Below are positions 42,701 through 53,025 of a stretch of DNA of 64,000 bases, piece by piece. The translations under genes were made by a program, and so were the position numbers. The number at the start of each line of letters is the position of its first letter. The first letter of the stretch is position 1. A model generated the notes under the pieces. It worked only from the letters and a program-made list of their open reading frames with translations. It searched no databases and was not told the DNA's origin. Source of the DNA: Diploscapter coronatus (taxonomy: Eukaryota > Nematoda > Chromadorea > Rhabditida > Rhabditidae); NCBI GenBank assembly GCA_964036155.1, contig OZ038423.1, forward strand, positions 49,863,249 to 49,927,248, read 5' to 3'.

Positions 42701-44060
42701 AATTCCAGCATGATACTGAAAGGGAATTATTTTTATTGATTGAAAATTTGCATGGCTCATCTTTGAATATCATGATTTACCATAAATTTGCAATATTTAA
42801 ACTAAAAATGAATTTAAGCGAAAAAATCAACTATTTATACAATTCTAATTATCTTGATATTGTATTAGTTTTCCCCCAATTTGAGACTGATTCTTGATTG
42901 TGCCGGTCTGTTGCGTGATTGAATGTTCTTTCGTCTGTCTCATTTTGTTTCTGCCTTTTCTGTTCAATTTCACTTTTTGCATCATTTTCTTGCTGTAATC
43001 TGAGCTTTTACATGTCGCGTCAGGCCCACACCAAGTCAACAAAGCGGAATGGAGGAATTCACTTCTTTGGGAAGATTACAGGACTAAATACTAAACTAAA
43101 ATTCGAAAATCAGGAAAAATCGTCATTAGACTTTGACTTTTCAATTACGTTCTAAAAATTGTCATTCTCCCTGAAATTGACGTTAAATTTTGCATCTTGA
43201 TTGTGTCACATAATCTAGTTTTCGAATTCTAATAAAATGAACGTGCAAAAAGGTAATAAAATTCAGAAATTTACCCGAAAAAACAAAATGCCAAATGTTG
43301 ACAGCTTGCACTTGAGCTTACAAACTTTCAAAATAAGGTCTTCCTTATTTCTGCAAACTAATTTTTTCTTGAAGATTTGAGTTTGCATTTTCAATTTCCC
43401 TCATCGTACAAATTGTAAAAATTCCACGAATTGCATGAATTTCGTGATAGATTTGATTAAACGCGACTGGAAAAATTCGAGATTCAGAGTCAGTCTTCTC
43501 GTGTAAATAGCTGATCCTGCAGTCTGACGAAGCAATAGAGCAGAAAAGGTCAAGAAGTGAGAGCAATCAACATACACTTCAATTTGACTTACTGTGGAAT
43601 TAACTAAGTTTTGGATAAGCGAGTTTTAGTGAAAGATTAAAAAAAATTATTGAATTTTACAATTGATGGGGTTTCGTCTCCTATATCTGTCATAGCTGAT
43701 CATCATGGGTATTCGGAAATCTCGCAACTTCGCTACTTTGCGAAATAGTATTTAGAATTAGGAGAGGATAGGGAAGTATAGAGGAAAGAATCTCTCATTT
43801 TTGCATATTATCCCATAAAGTGGCGAGATTGCAAGATTTCCGAGTTACCGCTCACCATCATTATTCATATTTGTAATCAGATGTTCCTTTTTTATCACTC
43901 TTACCTAAATTTAGTGAAAGACGCATGAAGATCAAATAATGGTGTTAGTCTCTTTATGAATTTGAGAAGGGAACTTTTAATTTTCGACTTACTCTGGAAA
44001 TATCCAAATAATGCCATCGAAATATTTCACGATCGGAGTTCTTTCTAATTTCATCCCCAT
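39703..44060 (-). CDS. Rhodopsin-like neuropeptide receptor, FMRFamide-receptor type
   Basis: 12 exons on the minus strand encode about 520 aa. Transmembrane 1 (YILIIIALPFLSVFGVFTN), TM2 (NTYLLFLACSDFLVILTGLF), TM3 (FGYMAQTCSIYFTVAAALEC), and TM7 ending NSSVNCIIYYVFN are clear; TM4-TM6 follow in order. The Cys pair Cys in TM3/CFHETSG-EICP loop fits an extracellular disulfide. The usual DRY reads ECY, as in a subset of nematode FMRFamide-like receptors. The ligand is unknown. Exons, 5' to 3': 44060-43993, 42715-42626, 42578-42483, 42441-42353, 42312-42179, 42036-41890, 41741-41569, 41517-41397, 41312-41158, 40974-40820, 40218-40052, 39870-39703. The first exon is inferred: it has acceptor TTGCAG before A-ATG, a good donor, and joins in frame; otherwise translation starts at 42711. 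Intron 5 has a GC donor. Introns 1 and 10 contain inverted-repeat elements. Confidence 0.9.
40384..40742. mobile_element. 359-bp element with about 60-bp terminal inverted repeats in a GPCR intron
   Basis: The left end starts ACAAGGGAAGCGCCTACAGA and the right end, reverse-complemented, starts ACAAGGGAGGTTCTCGCGTA; both then share GGAACTCAC and imperfect similarity over about 60 bases (40384-40447 against 40680-40742). It lies within GPCR intron 40219-40819. It has no coding capacity. The long inverted repeats recall Mutator-like or foldback elements, but no target duplication is clear, so the class is open. Confidence 0.65.
43714..43842. mobile_element. 129-bp inverted-repeat element in GPCR intron 1
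   Basis: The left arm CGGAAATCTCGCAACTTCGC and the reverse complement of the right arm, CGGAAATCTTGCAATCTCGC, match over about 28 bases with few, mainly transition, differences. The core contains purine runs, and GAAATAGT follows the left arm as in the element at 22677-22813, suggesting one family. It lies in the inferred first GPCR intron. Confidence 0.65.
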
Positions 44061-47000
44061 TCTGCAACATTTTGGCATCAAGATAGAAGAAGAACAACGA
44101 AGGTGAATTCAAATGAACCGAACGAATGGCAAAAGAAGACTTTTACACGCCAAAATGATCTTTGAAATGATGTTGAAATGTAGGAAAGCGAAAGTAGAAG
44201 ATATTGGCATAACCTTACTCAAATTCTATCCTTACAACTCTACGTTGAAATCTTACTCGATTCCAGATTGACAAAATATGCATAGGTCTATGGAGGAAAT
44301 GCTGCAGAGTTTCAAAATTGAGGACCTAAGGTTACTGTAAAATTCGAAAAATAGTTCAATGAATTGAAGCACAACAAGTGTTACTCGGAATTGACCAGCA
44401 GCTAAAAGAGGTTAGTAAAAATAAATGTTTCGACTCTCGATTCAACAAGCTATTTGGGAGGAGGTCGGAACTCTAATTGAAAGCCGGAATCCCGTGCAAA
44501 ACGAGACGAAACGGAAGGTCGAAAATGTGAAGTGAAAAAGAAATGGAAAAAAGCAAGAGGAAGGGGCAAATGTAAAGAGAAAAGAATGCGGTCTGGAGGG
44601 ATGTCAGAAAGAAGGGAGACAGCCATCAGAATACGGGAAGTCAGATGGAATTGACTGCTAAGTGCCAGATGATAACCAGAAAATTGACATAAAATCCGGA
44701 ATTAAATTCCAGATTCTTTGTGATCAGAATTTTCGAAATATAAATGATCAGAAGGTTGAAAATGGTGAATTTTAGGAAACGCTATAATTGCAGAAAACAA
44801 GTTTTAGAATTGAAGTGAAGTAAACCTAGGCGTACGTGTTAATCATAAAATATTATTAGGACAAAATGGGCTTTACCTATGTATGAAATCGTGCAAGAAC
44901 AGAATGGTATTTGAATGAGGTTTGCTCATAATTGAAAATAAACAATGGCTTGTAAGAATGACGACGTGTGGCGAAATTACGCTAAATTCTCGAAACTGAA
45001 CTTCCTGCTACGAAAATTCCGCAAGATGAATTCGTGTGGTTTATCAAAATATTAAATTTTTTTTCAATTCTTTCTAAAAGAAACTCAAAGTTTTGTTGAC
45101 CATATCCAAGGTGTTCATGGATATTTTCCCAAAAAATGTACAATATCGCCCCTCACAAAACGAAAATTCCTCAGACAAATTCAACTTTGCGGATCATTGC
45201 AAATTGATAGTCGCGTGAATGGAGAGTGGATACAAAATGAGGCGAAATGAGATAAACTGGAAAACTGACTTGGATGAGCCCGTACCGGGAATGAAGTTGG
45301 AGCCGGACTCCGAAAGGATGAAACCGGCTAAATCATATTACGCGACTCGGTTAATCGACCATTTATACAAAAAAAAAGAAATAGAAAGTAAATTTAAGAG
45401 AATCTAAGATATAAAAGAACGAAGAATACACGACAGAGCAAGGAAATTGGAATTGCCTGCCAACGAAATGCGAAAATACGAATCGAACTTTCGGGGAAAT
45501 GCTAACGGCAAACTCTCAAAGAGATGGGCTCAATTGTTGGCCACAAAATGCGTCAACCACCCTTTTTTGCTCATCTCAACCCAGTTGGGTTGCGATATGC
45601 AGAGCCATTCTCTGTGATGATGAACATATGAGAAGGAGGCTAATTAAGCCATTCATTTGCATTAACACAAGCGATGAACGTCCCACAAAATGAAGGAATT
45701 TAGACACGGTAAAAACTCGTGTATGTAGATTCGCTTACCAAACAATATTCAACATGCATGCAATGGAATAACAATTTCGAAGGAGCGTCATGTGAAGTTA
45801 ACGATATCGGAATATTGCCACATACTCTAATCCTACACTATTCATTGTATGTTTAAATTGTTATGCTAGAATGGGTTTTAAAAGTGTGAATAGCCTTCAT
45901 TACAAATAAGGAAGACAAGTTTAATTCAAAGAACTGAAGGTGATCATTTAGAAAATCAGTTACAATCAGCATGAATAAATTTCATTAGCTTCAAACGCAC
46001 TATTGACGAGAAAGTAAGCGTGAATCATTTTTTATTTACTCATTAGAATGATAAAATATTCTGTCTTGCTTGATCATTCTAACTTCCTTCAAAAATCGCA
46101 TGAAAAAGCAGCATCCAACATTTTCCAGCTCGTTTGATTGAAAGTTTTATCAAAATAATATCTAGTCAGTTTTGGGACGTTGACGTTGAATTAGTGTAAT
46201 GAAAATAAAGAAAAAAATGATGACAAAAATGAAAAAGTCATAAATATTTGATAATTAGGCGTGTCTAAAATGAAATACGCATTGTGCGGCGGTGAGAACA
46301 AGTGAAGCGCGAACATCAAGAGATTTCCCAAATTGTTTGGATCCTTGGAATCAACAAAAATTGAAAATGCATGCCTTTTTATAATTTGTAAAAAGTGCAA
46401 AAATGTGAAAGAAACGATCGAGGTAGATTTTCGGGGCTTGAACGCCAAAGTTGTCTTTTCGGAATGTTTGCATGGGTTTAGAAATGGAACGATAATTAAC
46501 CAAGAATGAGCATGGAACAAAAGTTTCTAAACGTGAATGAGCATGAATAGTTTTCAAGGTTTCGAGTAATTTACTAGCCCTTCAAAATAACATACTCCAT
46601 TTTTGCTTCAGAGATACTGGTATACCAATAGGGTGATCAACCGATATGTTTTGATTCTAGACAAGTGTTTCATGCAGATCTCAATTAATCATGGGTCTAC
46701 TGTCTCAAACATCAATTTTAAAAATTGAATAAATTATTCTAAGGATGAAATATTCTAAGAAGAGAACTGGAACACACAAAATGGACGATAAACGAGCTTC
46801 GAGAGCGACAAAGAATGAAGAAATGAGCAGGAAAAAACGAAGCAAGGAAAGGAGGAAATCCCTGTGGGGATGATGAGCTATCGCAAGGATGAGGGAATAG
46901 AGATGGGACGAAAGAGGCACAAATGGACTGAAGGCTCGAATATGACTGAATGAAGCACATAATATCCGATACGAAACACGATATGAAATTGACTTTTATG

Positions 47001-50000
47001 CTGGAAGCCTTGGACGATGAACTGATTAGAGATGCTAGTAGAGTTCAAGATTTGCAAGCAAACATATGGAAGGTAGGTGGAATTGGTTGGATTTTTTCAC
47101 GAATTGGTAGCCGTTTAAAAGTCATAGATTATTCTTCGATGAAAACTGTTCTTGCACATTATTCGCGAAATTTATATGCCGCAAAGTAATAAAAAGTCAA
47201 AATATTTGTAAGAATTAGGATAAATTTAGTGATGATTTATAAGTTTGGGAATACATAAATTTTCCAGAAGAGTGATAAGTAAGAAAATGTGTGAATGAAG
47301 TTGAAGTGAATATTAGGAGAAGGAAGTACAAACTCTATGATTTCAAAATACTCATAATTTCAAGAGAAAAATAAATACGAAAAATCACTAATCCAAACGT
47401 TAAGAGTATACAAAAAAAATTTATATTTGGCTACAAAAACTTCATCGGAATTCTATAAACGTTTACAATGTAACTCTATCTTGTGGTATCCCTAGTCTTT
47501 CAAAGAATGACTACGCATTCAGACTTTTCTTGGAATTTAGAGTAATTAATTTATATATCTCATCTGTCATAGAATCCTGTCTACAAGAGCCAGCTTTTCT
47601 TTTATCTTAGGTCATTTGTTTCTTTTCTTGTTATTAATTGCGCAAAATCAATAATAATCCACTATATGTGTGGGCTTCGTTATCTAGATTTTTAGTTGTG
47701 AAATTTGAGCCGAATTTGATGTAGTTATTTTATTATCATGTAATAAACTCTCGAAACTTAACCATAAAAATTTTAGCTTTGCAAATTTGTAAATGCTAGC
47801 GAGAAAAATAGCTAATAATCGCTATTAAAATTGTTCTAAATGGCATAAAACCATTTTCTTGTTGATGTTTTCGATATCATCAAACAAATTGAAATTTTTG
47901 AAACTTTCTCTCAATAAAATAATTGTGGATTACCTAATCCTTGGTCGAAATAGCAATATCTTTCAAACTGCCAGAATAATTAGAATCGAAGTCCAAGCAC
48001 ACCCGAGAAAGCGTTCACTGGACTTCCGAACTCTAAAATTTTCATCATTATGACAAACATACCCATAAGAAGTTCAAGAAAAACGATAATGTCTTCGAAA
48101 AATAAATAATGATGCAAGTGCAAAGAGGGCAATTAATCTAGTGGTGCAAGAAAAATCGAAGAAAAAGTCGAAAAATGAAACCAAATAGAGTTGTTGAATC
48201 AGATGGATTCGCGAGAATTTGGACATTCATTTTCATGATGGAATAATGAAATAAAAACAGAAAATGGGAATCTAAAAATTTGACATCAAGACGAAAAATG
48301 AACAGGAAAAGAGAAGACGACTACGGCGAAGAAGAAATTCGAGTATATTAGATCCAAAAACAGAAAGGACGAAGATTTTAACAAAGCTGAAAGAAAATCA
48401 GAAATTACTATCGTAGTTTCATGAAAGAAGAGAAACTAGTGACATGGATAATTCGAAACGAAAAAAAGCAAAGATTATTCAAACACACAAATTTTTGGAT
48501 AAATTCTGAAAGCTGGATGGAAAAATAGGAAAGATAGTTTGGTTTTAAAAATTTAGTACTGAAACCTGGAATTAGTCACTCTTTTCAATGGAAATATAGG
48601 ATGTGCAAAAAGTCTGGGCCGCTTTTAAATTTAGACTTGAGGTTGTAAAAAATAAAATATTCATTACATTATGAAATTAGATAACTCTATTGAACAATTC
48701 TAACCTAAAAATTTTACATTCAAGGGTTGTAGAAAATTATTCTTTTTACGTTTCAGTAGGAATTTGACAAAGAAAAATTCTTTACCGACCCAGACTTTTG
48801 CGTACCCTGTAGTTTTATTCAGCTTTTCTTCCAAATAGTAGTCTATTAGTAAAAATGCACCATTTTTACGATTCATAAAACTCATTGAAAGCGAGTAGTA
48901 AATTTTATGACTAAATTTGGCCCTAAATGAAATAATTATCTGCAGAAACACAAACGACGCGAGACGAACTTATTTGTCACCTCCTAATCTCGGCATAAAG
49001 TTCTGAAAAGCTAAAATTCGAACTCCAAAAGGACGAAAAGACCGCCATAATAGAAATCTAGAGCAAAGGAAACATGATAAACTATTGAAAAGATTAGTTC
49101 GGAGTTCAAGTTATATTTAAAAATAGGATTTTTGCTGATTTAGTGGCATAAAAATCGTAAAGAAATATTCATAAAACACGAATTTATTTGAATAATAAAA
49201 TGATGTGAGGATCAAAAGCTGACAATGGTGCTAAATTAGCAAAATAAGGATTAGCCAAGTCCATAATATTTTCCTTCTCACCACGCTAATTCCTCAATTA
49301 CCCTGCGCTGTTTCTCCAAAGTGGCAAGGATTATGAAGAGGGTTCAGAAAAAATTCCATCTTTTTCCGAGCAGAAATGCGTTTTGCACATAACTTGAGGA
49401 TATGTTCTGGATCTTCATAAATGAAATTTTCCGCAAAAATTACCTTTCGCCAAAACTTGACACCTTGCCAAATAATAGGCGGAAATGTGTTCAAAATACA
49501 ACTTTCCTTGACTAAATTCTTCTTTTAGAAGGCAAAGAGCAACATAAGAAGAGACAATAGAAATATAATTCAATTTCCGAAGAACTTACAAAGCATCGAG
49601 CTAGTGGAAAATTAAAGAGCGTTGTAATTTGCCACTACAGTGAGCATCGCTATTTGAAAATCACAAAACATCAAGCCATACGAAATAGAATGAGAAATAG
49701 TTAGTTAGCAGAGGATTTTTCTTCACAATATTTTAGCATAGGTTGGTGTTTAAAAGGACTATGGTCTTCAAGTTGCTTATGAGCACAAGTTTTTCATGAA
49801 AGCTATCAAAATTGGCTACATATTTGAATACCTTTATCAAAGAACAATGAATTGAGACAAATGAATGATGCACATATTCGAGTTTACGAAATTTTCAAGG
49901 TTTAATTTATATTTTTGTCAATATCATTTTTGAGTAAAAATATCGCAAAGTCTACTCAAAATATCAGGCTAAATCAGTCCATCGAGAATGAGTTTAATTT

Positions 50001-53000
50001 ATTCTATCTCAATTTATCAATAATTGACAATATTCATTTCAACATTTCGAAATATTCATAAAGCGCTAATTTTTGAATGCAATGTACTTGCAAAAGATGA
50101 AATAATGCAAAAATTGAAGTAGTAGCAACTTTATGAACGAAGAATGAGAGGATGAAATTAAAGATCCTGTGGAAGATGCGAGAAGGCACGCTGCATTCGA
50201 AATGAATTGGAACTGCGCGAACTGATTATGTGAAATTGTGTAGCAAATTAGAATAACAATTCAACCGGCAAATAACTGTCTGAAGTTAAGCTTAAAGATA
50301 TGAATTAGTTTCATATCTAGTCTGAAAATGAAAGTGCACCGTTGCTTTTTACAGGAAAATAGTGAATGAACTTTGGAGTTATGCTTCTATGGGCTGTAGA
50401 TCACACTCAAAATACTCGGAAGTGAGATCTCTGCTTCCAGTACTTATCTTTCGAAATTCAATATTTTCACGTTTATAAAAACAAGGAAATAACAGCCAAA
50501 TAAATTTAGAAATTTTTGCAAAATGTATCTTTTAAAAAACAGGTGGGGGGAAATTACTCGTCACAAGATTTCTGTACGACGAACAAAACACGGACAGAAA
50601 ATGGATTCCCTTATTTGGTGCAGGAGGAAAAGACCCTGGACTTTGAGGCAGGAATGTTTCCAGCTTCTAAATGAGAAAAAGGCCAATCGTCTGAGGTAAA
50701 TCCGCCGAAATTGCAAAACACACAATTATGGCGGTTAAAGACCTAGTTTAGGAAAAAAGTGATGCTTCCAAAATACGCCAAATGATTTATGAGACGAGGA
50801 AATTCAAAAATAGAGGCAAAATAAAACTCAGTAATGACTACAAATAGACAATTTCTGATAAAATACAATTCGTGAAATTCTAAATTTGAATTGAATACTG
50901 TTTTGATCATTCATATAAAAAATCATTCAAAGTTTTGTCAATTCAATATAATTTAGGTTTAAACTAGAATCGAGGTTTCTGAAGTTCATTTTTTTTTATA
51001 AACCGGGCTATAACTGAACTAAAGAGTTATTCAGATATTCTCAACCCGAACAAAAATTCGAGCTTAAGCGCAAACATTCTTGGATTCGAGTATATTCATT
51101 TCATGATTATTGATAAATTCTTTCTATATCTAATGAAATTATGATCACGTAACTGAGCTTTTTATCTACAAAAATTCGCTCAAAGCATAAAAATCAAGAT
51201 AAGAAATGTGAAATGAAGTGCAAAATTTTTAAATTCCTCATAAGATAGTGCAATTTCGGTTCTATGTAATTTCCTCTAATACGTCAATGCTTGTTATTGC
51301 AGAAAAATAGAACTTTTCTGTAAATCGCGGCCAAAATATTCATCCAAGTGAAAGTTATCGCTCATCAATTCACAAATGTCCCATTAGAAGGAAAAATTAA
51401 GAGACTGATTTCCACTAACATGCAACAAATTAGGAATTCAAGCAAAATGAGAGGAGAATCTGAAATTATTACCCCGCAAATCACAAATTCACTTTAGGCT
51501 CGAAATCCCGAAGGAAAACTTCCTCTCTCAAGGCTCAAACAGGCTTTAACCACATAGATCTTCTATGAATAGCATAATTGAAAATCTAAAACCCGTAAGA
51601 AAGATTTTCTACATAAAAATCGCGTCGGGTAAACTAATGGCGATGCGCGCGTTTCCTAAGCTTCAGAAAAGAAATGCATATGCATCCAATAAAAATAGAA
51701 CATCATGCTTATAATGCGCTCGGCTTCAAGGAGATGTAGTTTGTTTTCATTGCAAAATAAAAAATAAGATGCTAACTTTTGGAAATGCAAATAAAGTTCA
51801 GCAAGATGTTTTGATATCGGGAAGAAAATATCATTAATTCACGAACCATGAACAATTTCGTCTCATGTTTCATGAAAAGTGAATTTTTTATCACGTTTAA
51901 ACAGAAATCATCATGGAAAACATCTAACAAGCCATATTCATGAAACTCAATTTATATATTACGAACCTAAACTAAAATTAGCGTAACTTAAGCATATAAT
52001 AGGGTCCAAAGTTGTCGAGATTTTTGAATGTTTACTAGCCAACTTCTAACGAATCGAAACTGAAGTAAACGTAATTTACACATGTATAGTCATTGAAAAA
52101 TAGTCGGTTGATAGTCGATGTGGGAAGAGATTGCAGAATTTCTGCAAGGCGATTCTCGTTATCGCGAATCGCGAAGCGTGAACTCGTGTCGAATGTAAGG
52201 AGATGGACAGATGGACAAAGACGGCTATGTGTGATAAAGATGGAGCTATAAAAAGGACATCTTGAGATGTTCATCCAGCTCATAGATCAGAAATTAGGAG
52301 TACTGACCTAATCTTTTGCAGCATTATTTCATCGTCATAAGGTTTGTGAAATTTACCGAGCCAGTATTTGACAAGCTGAGTGAATTTCCCAAAACTCTAA
52401 CAAAGATGAGTATGTTGTGATCAAAGTTGGACCTATAAAAATGAAGTTTGAAGAACCGAGTGAAATTGAGAAGGAAATAGAGACGTGTGGTTTGCAGAAA
52501 ACGAACATGAAGAGAAGACCAAAAAAGATGGGGAGCTATTCAAAGGGTGCCAAGGATGCAATGACCCCGCTAAATACGAACGAGAACGCTCCTACTTGCT
52601 CCTGTTCTCTGCTATTCCCTACTAGTTTAGTAAATGCTGAAGACCATACAAACTACATTCTGAATTTGAACTTCTAAGAAACTTATCTCACATCTGAATT
52701 GAAGTTAATTATTGGTGTTAGAATAGTTGAAAGTCGAACTTTTAAATTTCTTACATGAACCTGGCAAATGAAACAAGTTTAGTCATTATTTTTTAGAAAT
52801 GTAGGCGAAATATGGCAGAATCTTAAAGTTATGAAAATTTCATGCCCAACTATAAATTTCTCAACGTTTCATTCATCGGCAAGGTGTTTTCTCAAATGAA
52901 TTTTTAATGAAAACTCGCATACGTTTCAGTTGTCTATGATGTTGTCACTTTTACATAAAATCGAGTGAAAATTTATGTCCTTAAAGACTTTAGAGCAGTT

Positions 53001-53025
53001 GAAAATGTTCAATTTTTAGGAAAAA
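44061..53025. other. Gene-poor, purine-rich 9-kb region
   Basis: No convincing gene is found on either strand. Much of the plus strand is purine-rich with frequent short A runs, some spaced roughly one helical turn apart (for example about 48150-48180). Since introns of the minus-strand genes are likewise A-rich on the plus strand, this may be transcribed upstream DNA of the GPCR, but that is inference. One transposon-like element lies at 48597-48809. ORFs at 45219-45407, 46191-46520 (-), 46950-47189 and 52417-52677 lack recognisable motifs; 46950 has a decent donor (AAG|GTAGGT at 47083) but no partner exon was found. Confidence 0.4.
48597..48809. mobile_element. 213-bp mariner-like miniature element
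   Basis: The left end TAGGATGTGCAAAAAGTCTG and the reverse complement of the right end, CAGGGTACGCAAAAGTCTGG, form imperfect terminal inverted repeats. TA dinucleotides flank both ends (48595-48596 and 48810-48811), as expected for Tc1/mariner insertion, and AAAAGTCTGG is typical of mariner ends. It has no transposase ORF. The element at 58956-59164 has similar size, flanks and subterminal CGCTTT(T)AAATTTA, so it looks like a second copy. Confidence 0.7.

Noticed and set aside
46191..46520. 109-codon minus-strand ORF in the gene-poor region
   Set aside because: AT-rich, Phe/Ser/Leu-rich, no motif, no splice partners; composition alone can explain it.
46950..47189. 79-codon plus-strand ORF with a plausible donor at 47083
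   Set aside because: The first 45 codons look somewhat protein-like, but no acceptor-bounded partner exon or homologous motif was found.
52235..52450. Two similar TATA-containing segments (GATAAAGATGGAGCTATAAAAA and about 185 bases later)
   Set aside because: Short, diverged similarity with no associated gene; could be chance in AT-rich DNA.
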